DNA of 64,000 nt. Source: Microstegium vimineum. Lineage: Eukaryota > Streptophyta > Magnoliopsida > Poales > Poaceae. Positions 55,335 through 64,000 of this stretch are shown here, piece by piece (position 1 is the stretch's first letter; every line of letters begins with the position of its first letter). The stretch covers positions 28,642,991 to 28,706,990 of the forward strand of contig CM039120.1 of the NCBI GenBank assembly GCA_022036555.1. The letters run 5' to 3'. The notes under the pieces are model-generated. The model did no database searches. It was not told the origin of the DNA and saw nothing but the letters and a program-made list of their open reading frames with translations. The translations under genes and the position numbers were made by a program.

Positions 55335-57731
55335 ATGTCCCATGGGGATGGACCACCACCCATGTTCGATGGGGATGACTTTCCGTATTGGAAAGTACGG
55401 ATGGAGGCCTACCTTGAGGCCGTGGATGTCGGCGTTCACAAAGCCGCCACCCAAGGTGGATCGGTGTTCGCCGAGGACCCATACTTTGAGAAGAACAATG
55501 CCAAGGCAAAGAATATTCTTTTCCGTGGCATTTGCAAGGATGTGTTCAACCGTGTGCGGAATTGCAAAACCGCGCATGAGATTTGGACAAACATTTGTGC
55601 TCTACACGAGGGCACTAAATGTGAAAGAGAAGAGCGCTATCACCTTATCATTGCTAAGTTAAATGCTTTCACCATGCTATCTCATGAAAATGCTAATGAA
55701 ATGTACTCTCGCTTGATTGTGCTTGTAGAGGAGTTGAATGGCCTTGGACTCTCTCAAATGACACCGGCCGATGTGGTGCGCAAGATACTTTGTGTCCTTC
55801 CAATAGACAAGTATAGCCACATCGTCACGGTTCTTCATCAAGGCGATCTCTCCGCAACTACACCAACGCAAGTGTTGGGCAAGATCAATGCTCATGAGAT
55901 GTACATGAAGATCAATGATGGAACTTCATCATCCTCCAAGAAGAAAGAGAAGGAGGAGAAGAAGGACTTGGCTCTCAAGGCATCTTCCAAGGAGAAGTGC
56001 AAGATTCAATATGTCATTGAGAGTACAAGTGATGATGATGATGAAGACAACATCGCTCTCATGGTGAAGAAGACCGCCAAGATGTTGAAGAGGCTAAACA
56101 AGAATGGAGTCAAGTTTGACTCAAAGAAGAAGAAATTCTTCACAAGCTCCTCAAGGAAGCCAATCTCCCAAATGAAGTGCTACAATTGCGGCACTCTTGG
56201 TCATCTAGCCCATGCATGTCCCGAAGAGAAGAAAGACAAGTTCAAGAATAACAAGTTCAAGAACTTCAAGAAGAACAAGGGCGGCAATGATGACTCAAGT
56301 GATGATAACAAGAAGCAAGACAAGACATACAAGAAAAAGAAGAACTTCAACTTCCACAAGAAGAAGAAGGATGGCAAGTCTTACATTGTGGGTGATTGGC
56401 TCACCGACATTGATGATTCAAGCGACTCCTCCGATGATGAGAGTGAAGAAGAGAAGTTGGTCGCTTTGGTGATTGGTTCTTCTATTCCACCGCCACCTCC
56501 TCCTTCATCGTCGGGCTCATCCTTTACACACCTATGCCTTATGGCTAAAGGTGACAAGAAGGTACAAAAAGAGGATGATGGTGATGACCTCTCTAGTGAT
56601 GATAGTGATGATGAAGAAGCACCTTCCTATGATGAGCTAATTAAAATTTGCAACAAATATGCTAGCATCATAAGGAAGTACAAGAGTAAAAATGACAAAC
56701 TTCTTGAAATCAAGGAAAACTTGCATGATAAGCTTGATAACTTGTCTAGTGCTAATGATGATTTGAAGCTTGAGATTAACTCTCTCACATCTAGCACTAG
56801 GGAGCTCAAAGCCTCTCTTAAGCAAGCCAATGAGAAACATGATAAGCTTGAGAGGTCATCCCAAGAGCTCCTCACAAGGTTTAACTTGCTAAAAGATGAC
56901 TACAACCAAGTGAAAAGTGATCATGGCACACTAGTGGTAGCAAATGAATTACTTACTCAAGATCTTACACATGTTGCTACTAACCCGTGTGCTAAGTGTG
57001 CAAGTGCTACCTCTTGTGATATCGAGCTTGATGATGTGGCTCTTGAGCAAAGTGCAAAGTGCAAGGGCAAGAGAGTTGTAGAAGCCGACAAGTATGATGA
57101 TTATGTGAAGATGAGTGAAGAGAACTCAAAGCTCAAGGAAGAGCTAATCAATCTCAAGGCAAACAAGCCCTTCACCATCAAGCTGGCTCAAGAAGAAGAC
57201 AAAGATGCTATTACCTTGATCAACTCTCTTCGAGAAGAAATTGCCAAGCTCAAGAATGACAAGACCAAGCTTACAAGTGGCCTTGAAAAGTTCACCAAGG
57301 GCCATAATCTCCAAAGTGAGCTTCTAATGAGCACCGTCATGAAGAGTGACAAGACCGGTATTGGATACAAGGAGAACCAAGTGATGAAGGCCAAGGTCAA
57401 GATTGAAGCCAAGAACTACTACAAGAACAAGTAAAATGGCTACAATCAAGAGAAGCCAAAACCGAAGCCTAAGAGGTGTTTTGGATGTGGACAAATTGGT
57501 CATCTATCATTTCAATGCAAGACTCCACTTCCCAAGACCTTGCCCAAGCACACTAGGCCATTTGCTCATGATGCTCACTATGTCATCAACAAAGATTCCA
57601 AGGGTAGACCACTTGTGGTGTTTCTTGGACCACCAATGAAGAACAAGCCTAGGGTTCTTTGGGTTACTAAGGAGTTGGTTGACAAGGCAATGGGGCCCCG
57701 CACTAAGGGGGTTCCCAAACAACAAGCTTAA
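55335..57731 (+). pseudogene. SIRE(+) gag, one in-frame stop
   Basis: ATG 55335 opens a 699-codon frame, broken only by TAA 57432-57434, after which the same frame reads on to TAA 57729. The N-terminus (FDGDDFPYWKVRMEAYL) and the UBN2-type middle (AHEIWTNICALHEGTKCERE) are typical Copia gag. A first zinc knuckle CYNCGTLGHLAHAC starts near residue 282, and a second, CFGCGQIGHLSFQC, follows the internal stop. Between them lies a long K/E/D-rich coiled-coil region (about residues 370-690) that is unusual for short Copia gags but expected in SIRE types. Gag packages element RNA in cytoplasmic particles. Confidence 0.85.
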
Positions 57732-57752
57732 CTCCAAGTTGCTTGTGTGTAG

Positions 57753-59360
57753 GTGAACTATAAGACCGGTGGGAGCCATTGGGTAATTGATAGTGGTTGC
57801 ACTCAACACATGACCGGCGACCCCCGGATGTTCACCACACTTGATGAGGATTGTGCAAATCAAGACAAGATTACTTTTGGGGATAATTCAAAGGGCAAAG
57901 TTCAAGGCTTAGGAAAAGTGGCTATCTCCCAAGATCAATCAATCTCAAATGTCTTGCTAGTACAATCATTGAGCTTCAACTTGCTATCGGTTGGTCAACT
58001 TTGTGATCTCGGGTTTCATTGTCTCTTCACACCAAATGAGGTGATTGTGACCAAGATTGAAGATTCATCAATGATATTCAAAGGGTTCCGGCACAACAAC
58101 CTCTACTTAGTGGACTTCACTTCAAATGAAGCAAACTTTCAAGCTTGTCTATTCTCCAAGAATTCTTTGGGTTGGCTATGGCATAGAAGATTAGCTCATG
58201 TGGGCATGTCAACCTTGAAGAAACTTGTCAAGAAGGAAATGGTTAGAGGAATCAAGGATGTGGTGTTTGAGAAGGACAAACTTTGTAGTGCATGTCAAGC
58301 CGGCAAGCAAGTGGCAAACACTCATCCAACCAAAGCTTTCATGTCAACCTCAAGAGTCCTAGAGTTGCTACACATGGACCTATTTGGCCCTACCACCTAT
58401 GCTAGTCTTGGAGGAAATCTCTATTGCTTAGTGGTAGTGGATGACTACTCTCAGTACACTTGGGTGTTCTTTCTTCAAGACAAGGGAGAGACACAAGGCA
58501 TCTTCAAGAAGTTTGCTACAAGAGCTCAAAATGAATTTGATGTGAAGATCAAGAAGATTAGAAGTGACAATGGCACCGAGTTTGTGAACACAAAGATTGA
58601 AGATTATTGTGATGAAGTTGGGATCAAGCATGAGGTGTCCGCCACATATACTCCACAACAAAATGGTGTCGTAGAGAGGAAGAACCGGACACTCATAACC
58701 CTAGCAAGGTCTATGCTTGATGAGTACAACACTCCCGAGAAGTTTTGGGCGGAGGCAATCAACACCGCTTGCTATGCGGCAAACCGTCTCTTCGTCCAAA
58801 GGCTATTAAAGAAGACCCCCTATGAGCTTGTCAATGGGAAGAAGCCGGATATTTCATTCTTTCGGGTGTTTGGTTGCAAGGTGTACATCTGCAAGAAGCG
58901 CCAACACTTGGGTAAATTCCAACGGCGGTGTGACATTGGTTTCCTTGTTGGTTATTCACTTAAATCCAAGGCATACCGTGTATTTAACAAAGCCACCGGC
59001 CTAGTTGAAGAAACGTATGACTTGGAGTTTGATGAAACTAATGGCTCCCAAGGAGCGCTTGAGGATATTGATGTAGGTGATGAACCCTTGAGGGAGGCAA
59101 TGAAGAATATGCCAATTGGTGCTATCAACCCGCAAGAGGTGGAAGAAGTTGAAGATGAAGCAAATCAAGATCCTTCTCCACCTCACACGCCTCAAGTTGA
59201 TGAAGGAGATCAAGTGAGAGAAGCTCAAGAAGACACTCACATTCCTCAAGATCAAGCCGAGGCCGAAGCAAGCAATGTTGAAGCACCACATCCTCCTCCT
59301 CAAGAGACAATAGAAAATCAACATCCATCCTTCAAGCTCACCCCCATGATCAAATCATAG
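57753..59360 (+). pseudogene. SIRE(+) protease and integrase
   Basis: The frame continues that of gag after TAG 57750-57752. The protease motif WVIDSGCTQHMTGD starts near residue 11, with DSG at residues 13-15. The pre-integrase domain has LWHRRLAHVGM and CSACQAGKQ. The integrase core shows HMDLFGPTTYAS (Asp near residue 209), IRSDNGTEFVN (Asp near 272) and PQQNGVVERKNRT (Glu near 308), the D-35-E spacing. The C-terminal part is acidic and Pro-rich. A one-base frame change near 59330 separates it from RT. Stop codons between gag and pol are known in SIRE elements, so TAG 57750 may be original, whereas TAA 57729 is probably a mutation. Confidence 0.85.
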
Positions 59361-59380
59361 GGAGTCCATCAAAGGGAGTA

Positions 59381-60979
59381 ATGACTCGCTCTAGACTTGC
59401 ATCTTATGTTGAACATCACTCGTTTGTTTCCTTTGTTGAGCCTACTAGTGTAGAAGAAGCACTTGCGGATCCGGATTGGGTGAATGCCATGCATGAAGAG
59501 CTCAACAACTTCACCCGAAACCAAGTGTGGACACTTGAAGAGAAGCCAAAGGATGCAAGAATCATAGGCACCAAGTGGGTGTTTAGGAACAAGCAAGATG
59601 ATCAAGGCGTGGTTGTGAGGAACAAAGCAAGATTGGTGGCAAACGGGTTCTCTCAAGTAGAAGGACTCGATTTTAGAGAGACCTTTGCTCCGGTTGCAAG
59701 ACTTGAAGCCATCCGTATCCTTTTGGCGTATGCTTCACATCACAAAATGAAACTCTTTCAAATGGATGTGAAGAGCGCCTTCTTAAATGGTTTCATAAAT
59801 GAACTTGTTTATGTCTCACAACCTCCCAGGTTTGAAGACCCAAACTTGCCTAATCATGTGTATAGGTTGTCCAAGGCACTCTACGGTTTGAAGCAAGCTC
59901 CAAGAGCTTGGTATGAGAGGCTAAGGGACTTCCTAATCAAGAAGGGCTTCAAGATCGGGATCGTCGACACTACACTATTCACCAAGAAGCTTAATGGAGA
60001 GATCTTTGTTTGCCAAGTATATGTCGATGACATTATATTTGGGTCAACAAACCAAGACCATTGCAAGGAGTTTGGTGACTTGATGTCCAAGGAGTTCGAG
60101 ATGTCAATGATTGGCGAGCTAACCTTCTTCCTTGGCTTTCAAGTGAAGCAAATGAGAGAAGGGACCTTCATCTCTCAAGAAAAGTACACTTATGATCTAC
60201 TTAAGAAGTTCAAGATGGAGGATTGCAAGCCAATCAAGACTCCAATGCCTACTAATGGGCATCTCGATCTCGATGAGGGAGGTAAACCGATTGACCAAAC
60301 TCTCTATCGCTCTATGATCGGTAGTTTACTTTACCTCACCGCATCTAGGCCGGATATCATGTTTAGTGTGTGTATGTGTGCTAGGTTTCAAGCAAACCCT
60401 AATGAGTCTCATCTTTGTGCGGTTAAAAGAATCCTTAGGTACTTAAGGCACACCCCTAGCATGGGTCTTTGGTATCCCAAAGGAGCTCCCTTCCAACTAG
60501 TTGGCTATTCCGATTCGGATTATGCCGGGTGCAAGGTTGATAGGAAGAGTACCTCCGGCGGATGCCACATGCTAGGAAGATCACTTGTTTCTTGGTCCTC
60601 AAAGAAGCAAAACAGTGTGGCATTGTCAACCGCCGAGGCGGAATACATTGCCATGGGAGCAAGTTGTGCACAAATCTTATACATGACCCAAACACTCTTT
60701 GATTACGGCGTGTTTTTAAAAGAAGTTCCACTTTTGTGTGATAATGAAAGCGCCATAAAGCTTGCTAACAACCCGGTTCAACACTCACGCACCAAGCACA
60801 TTGATATTCGCCATCACTTTCTTAGAGATCATGTGGCTAGGAAAGACATCACACTAGTTGGAGTTAAGAGCGAAGATCAATTGGCGGATATCTTCACTAA
60901 ACCACTCGATGAAACAACCTTTTGTAGGTTGAGAAGCGAGTTAAATGTGCTTGATCACTCTAACTTCACTAAAAGATGA
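59381..60979 (+). CDS. SIRE(+) reverse transcriptase and RNase H
   Basis: The open 532-codon frame is in a different frame from integrase. RT blocks include WTLEEKPKDARIIGTKWVF, RLVANGFSQVEGLDFRETFA, FQMDVKSAFLNG, ALYGLKQAPRAWYERL and the VYVDDIIFGS catalytic box near residue 214. RNase H begins around YSDSDYAGCKVDRKSTSG and ends near SEDQLADIFTKPL. The enzyme copies element RNA into cDNA. It would be made as part of a polyprotein, so the upstream stops and frameshift block normal expression from this copy. Confidence 0.85.
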   Translation: MTRSRLASYVEHHSFVSFVEPTSVEEALADPDWVNAMHEELNNFTRNQVWTLEEKPKDARIIGTKWVFRNKQDDQGVVVRNKARLVANGFSQVEGLDFRETFAPVARLEAIRILLAYASHHKMKLFQMDVKSAFLNGFINELVYVSQPPRFEDPNLPNHVYRLSKALYGLKQAPRAWYERLRDFLIKKGFKIGIVDTTLFTKKLNGEIFVCQVYVDDIIFGSTNQDHCKEFGDLMSKEFEMSMIGELTFFLGFQVKQMREGTFISQEKYTYDLLKKFKMEDCKPIKTPMPTNGHLDLDEGGKPIDQTLYRSMIGSLLYLTASRPDIMFSVCMCARFQANPNESHLCAVKRILRYLRHTPSMGLWYPKGAPFQLVGYSDSDYAGCKVDRKSTSGGCHMLGRSLVSWSSKKQNSVALSTAEAEYIAMGASCAQILYMTQTLFDYGVFLKEVPLLCDNESAIKLANNPVQHSRTKHIDIRHHFLRDHVARKDITLVGVKSEDQLADIFTKPLDETTFCRLRSELNVLDHSNFTKR

Positions 60980-62824
60980 GCTTGTGTGAATCATGCATTC
61001 ATATGTAATATAACATGTTAATTTGGTAATGCACATAGTCTTGGCTAACGCGGTTAAGATAATCGCCGTCAAAGCGTGTGACAAAGCTTAACCGCGGTTT
61101 AAACTTGCAAGCAACCTAGATTCAAATTCCGTTTTGCATGGCATTTGCATAAGTGTTGCTTCTTCGTTTCTTTTCGGTTAAGTTTATTGGTCATCATTAG
61201 GTTCAACACTTAGGGGGAGCAATTCAACGCTCTAGCTTCAGCTAATACCCCTCTTGTGCCCTAAGGTGACCCTTGGAGCTTTATTGAACTATTTTCTTAT
61301 GTAAACTAATTCTAGCCTATGGCAAACTACTTCTAAAATTGATGGTTTGAGAGATGGTTCTTATGTTAAGTCCAACAAGTGTTCCTCTTTGCTCTTTTGT
61401 GTTGGTACTTGGCTAAGAGAAAAGATTGGAGAGAAAAATAGGAAAATTCAGAGCAATATTAAGCACCGGACCACCCTCCGGACCACTCTGCATTGGTCCG
61501 ACGCAGTGGTCCGACGCCCTGACCCTCACGGCATAAATCTTTTCCAGCCAAAGAATCCGTCGGACCAGTGTTCGACGCTGCACCGGACCAATGACAAGTT
61601 GTTCGGTGCCTCTGTCATATCGATCTGTTCACCTTCGGACCAGTCCGGTGCTCCATCGGACTAGTCCGGTGAGTTGTCCGGCGCAGTTGTCCGGTGGTCG
61701 GTTGCTCACTGTATTCCCTCTCTGGTACCGTCGGACCACCCGTCGGACCAGCCACCGGACCAAGCGGAGTGGTCCGACGCTTTGAATTTTTGCGGATACA
61801 CCCCCGCGAGCGGCTCTGTTTTGACTGTGTTTTTCACTCGTCGTCCGTACGCCGTCGTCTCGCCGCTCCGCCGCAGCTCCGCGCCTGCACTCGCGCCGCT
61901 ATTCTCGCCGCCGGTGAGCCTCCTTTGAGCTCTGCCGCCACTCCACGCAGTGCTCCTTTGCCTTCCTCCTCGCCGTCGTCTGCCAACTCTGTCTTGCTCG
62001 CCTAGCACCACCCGCCACCGCTCCACCAAACTTCGCCGCCGAGGATCTCCATCGCCGGCGGCCAAGCTCCGCGCCCAAGCCTCCACCACCTCCCTGCGTG
62101 TGCAAGCAACCTAGGGTTTCATCCCCTTCTTCCATTGCCACAGCAAGATCAAAGGACCCAGGGTTTGCCCTAACCCTAGGGTTCGGGGTGTTGTTTTTCG
62201 ACGCGTTCGTCCTCGAACGAACTCTCTTCGTCATCGACTTCGATGTCTTCGTCCGCGACCGTTCTGTTGTCATCAACTCCGTCGCTTCGCTTCTAGGGTA
62301 TGGTGTCGGTTTACGATATCACATTTTGTCGAGTCGTTAATTGAATTATGCCCTAGGATTATTCCTTGAAAATCCATATTCAATCCAATTCACTAAAATC
62401 TTATTGCCAATTGTAATTCGCAGCTGGTATATCCCGTTCAGAGAGTGCTTTGGTACTTGAGATTGCTCTGAATAGATTCGCTTTCTTATCTCAGGTATCA
62501 TGTCAGATTTCATTCTATCACTTATCTAGATGCTTGCTTCTATACGGTTTCTTATCTCTAGATGTTATATATGCTTATGTATACCCTGTCTATTCTATTC
62601 CGCAGCAGTCCGTGGCAGTTAAACTCGGGGCAAAGCTCGCGAGTAAGGATTGAGGCAAAGCCTCAGAGGTTCAGTCCAGTGGCTTGGAGGCCCCTCTGAC
62701 AGTTGTGCTTGTGGTTTGCTCAGTTGACAGTTGGTTCTTACAGTTTTCAGTTGTGGGCAGTGGTTCTGACAGTTGACAGTGATCTTGTGATTGACAGTGA
62801 GCAGTGGTTCTTTGCTTGATCAGT
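60980..62824 (+). other. SIRE(+) inter-ORF region and leader of the env-position ORF
   Basis: It holds a 300-bp patch of CCGGACCA/TGGTCCG motifs (61464-61775) as in the LTR, then a GC-rich stretch (61800-62150) with GCCGCC, CCTAGGGTTT and a possible CCGGTGAGCC splice donor near 61911, then AT-rich sequence. A cluster of CAGTTGACAGT-like repeats lies at 62696-62812 just before the ATG. GAGGCAAAGCCTC at 62651 is a palindrome also found in SIRE(-). There is no gene. Confidence 0.6.
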
Positions 62825-64000
62825 ATGACTCGCAGTACTCGTGCTCATGCAGCTGGGTCCGGTGGTGATGCTCCTCCTCCTCCACGTCCTTCCAGAGATA
62901 AGGGCAAGCAGCCAGTGGTTGAGAAAGCAAAGAAGAAGAAGCGCAAGCTCACAGAGGCTGAGAAAGCTGAGGCAGTGGCCGATGCAGCGGACCGCGCAAA
63001 GCGAGGCGGTCGCCGAGGTACCGTGAGACTCGACACCCCTCCGCGGGATCTTCCCACTTCTCCTCCAGCTGGGTCACACACTGAGGACACTCCACAGGAG
63101 CCAGAGCTTGTCACAGAGGCCCTGGGTACACCGTTGGCACCTAGTTCCTGGGGGCGCTCCACCCGCTCCCAGTCTGCTCAGTCACCTCAGTCAGCGTCTC
63201 CCACAGCAGCTTCAGCCTTAGTTCACCTCGATTTGAGGAATCTTACAGCGAAGCAAGTGAAGAAGCTCAGATTTGTTGCTCTAGAGAAGTGGTGTCCGGA
63301 TCAGAGAGACCCCAGAGCCTCACCAGGTTGGCATACACCTCTCATGGAGGATTTCTACCGGGCAGCTCAGTTGACTAGCATTCAGATACGACCACACAGG
63401 GTTTGCTCCTTAGAGAGCATCGTTGAGCTAGCTGGTGAGGAGATCCGCCCGTTCTTGACTTACCAGCCGGGACTCGCCGATTTACTCGGTCGTTCTGGTA
63501 ACTATATAGAACAATGGGTCAGAGAGTTCTATGCTTCGGTTTGGGTGGATCCAGAGCACAAGATTGTGCAGTACACCTTCAGAGGCGAGAGGTACAGGCT
63601 ATACTTGACCAGACTCAGAGAGATCTTTCGCTTCCGTCAGGAGGGTGGTGAGTTTGACTTGCACTACGAGTGTTACCGAGGAGCTTCAGTGCCTCGCAGA
63701 GCTCGAGGAGGCCGTACTTTGTCAGTGCAGGAGGTAGCTCCTCTGTTCAAGCCACCTTTCTCAGAGGGCTCCAGGCGTAGCCCAGCAGAGCTCAGGCCTA
63801 CAGTTCATAGATTGAACGAGGTACTCCGTCGTACTCTGCTACCTCGCACGGGGTACAAGGAAGGATTGACCAACATGCAGCAGCTTCTCCTTCAGGCCCT
63901 AGTATCTCAGACACCATTTGATATTGCAGATTTTCTAGTGTCAGAGATAGAGGATGTGATAGCAGATGGCATGAGGGCCCGACGACAGTTTCCCTATGCT
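62825..64000 (+). CDS. SIRE(+) env-position ORF, open to the window end
   Basis: ATG 62825 (GATCAGTATGACTCG) opens 392 codons without a stop up to base 64000. The first 140 residues are basic and Ala/Pro/Ser-rich, including KKKKRKLTEAEK, which looks like a nuclear signal. The conserved domain begins near residue 145 (LRFVALEKWCPDQRD) and includes SPGWHTPLMEDFYRAAQ, VREFYASVWVDPEHKI, YTFRGERYRLYLTRL and TPFDIADFLVSEIEDVI. It aligns with 38475-39218 of SIRE(-). No signal peptide or membrane span is visible in the available part. The ORF occupies the env position of SIRE-type Copia elements, but its function is not known. Confidence 0.75.
   Translation, partial: MTRSTRAHAAGSGGDAPPPPRPSRDKGKQPVVEKAKKKKRKLTEAEKAEAVADAADRAKRGGRRGTVRLDTPPRDLPTSPPAGSHTEDTPQEPELVTEALGTPLAPSSWGRSTRSQSAQSPQSASPTAASALVHLDLRNLTAKQVKKLRFVALEKWCPDQRDPRASPGWHTPLMEDFYRAAQLTSIQIRPHRVCSLESIVELAGEEIRPFLTYQPGLADLLGRSGNYIEQWVREFYASVWVDPEHKIVQYTFRGERYRLYLTRLREIFRFRQEGGEFDLHYECYRGASVPRRARGGRTLSVQEVAPLFKPPFSEGSRRSPAELRPTVHRLNEVLRRTLLPRTGYKEGLTNMQQLLLQALVSQTPFDIADFLVSEIEDVIADGMRARRQFPYA

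Larger units (their letters stand above)
53616..64000 (+). mobile_element. SIRE/Maximus-type Copia element, plus strand, running off the window
   Basis: 5' LTR, primer-binding site, gag, protease-integrase, RT-RNase H (Copia order, integrase before RT), a 1.8-kb leader and an env-position ORF are all present. The 3' LTR lies beyond 64000. Lesions in gag-pol are few: three stop codons and one frameshift. Confidence 0.85.

Overview
The window is nuclear DNA from a grass, probably a panicoid-type cereal or cane relative. This is inferred from the repeat families and from intron/exon structure with GT-AG borders; there is no species-diagnostic gene. It has one host gene at the left edge. Almost everything from about 6.6 kb onward is layered LTR retrotransposon. 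No rRNA, convincing tRNA gene, CRISPR array or organellar insert was seen.

Layout. (1) 1-2628, minus strand: the first two exons of a host gene for a probable mitochondrial protein, possibly the GrpE-type co-chaperone. A 2.3-kb intron separates the exons and carries a Stowaway-like MITE and a TG microsatellite. (2) 2.9-6.9 kb: intergenic DNA with a 951-bp candidate TIR element and a broken Copia gag piece. (3) 6.9-18.4 kb: a decayed Ty3/gypsy element of Tat type (Tat-1) on the plus strand, with 5' LTR, gag, protease, RT, two RNase H domains and integrase. Two antisense passenger genes follow integrase: an F-box-like gene and an intact-looking three-exon gene. Its 3' LTR is missing. (4) 18.4-29.6 kb: an Athila-type element on the minus strand (3' LTR, polypurine tract, 3'-end ORF). 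A 5,003-bp pol-less gypsy element (element C) is inserted inside that ORF. An inverted, truncated copy of the Athila LTR closes the block. (5) 30.3-33.6 kb: two copies of a second, Athila-like LTR family with rearranged gag scrap between them. (6) 33.6-35.3 kb: unclassified repeat DNA. (7) 35.3-40.2 kb: the 3' part of a SIRE/Maximus-type Copia element on the minus strand. (8) 40.16-53.57 kb: a young Tat-type element (element D) inserted in that SIRE copy with target duplication GCAGA. It carries an antisense five-exon plant-mobile-domain gene and an extra tandem partial unit. (9) 53.6-64 kb: a second, nearly complete SIRE-type Copia element on the plus strand, whose 3' ORF runs off the window.

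The most unusual features are the antisense passenger genes in both Tat elements, which have their own introns and, for the two in Tat-1, their own TATA-like boxes. Equally notable is the hexamer GCCGAT/ATCGGC, which appears about 70 times on both strands across element D (LTR, coding, intron and antisense gene alike), against roughly 6 expected. Together these suggest a motif-plus-passenger-protein system; the link between them is inference. Nesting gives a relative order: element C is younger than the Athila ORF it splits, and element D is younger than SIRE(-).
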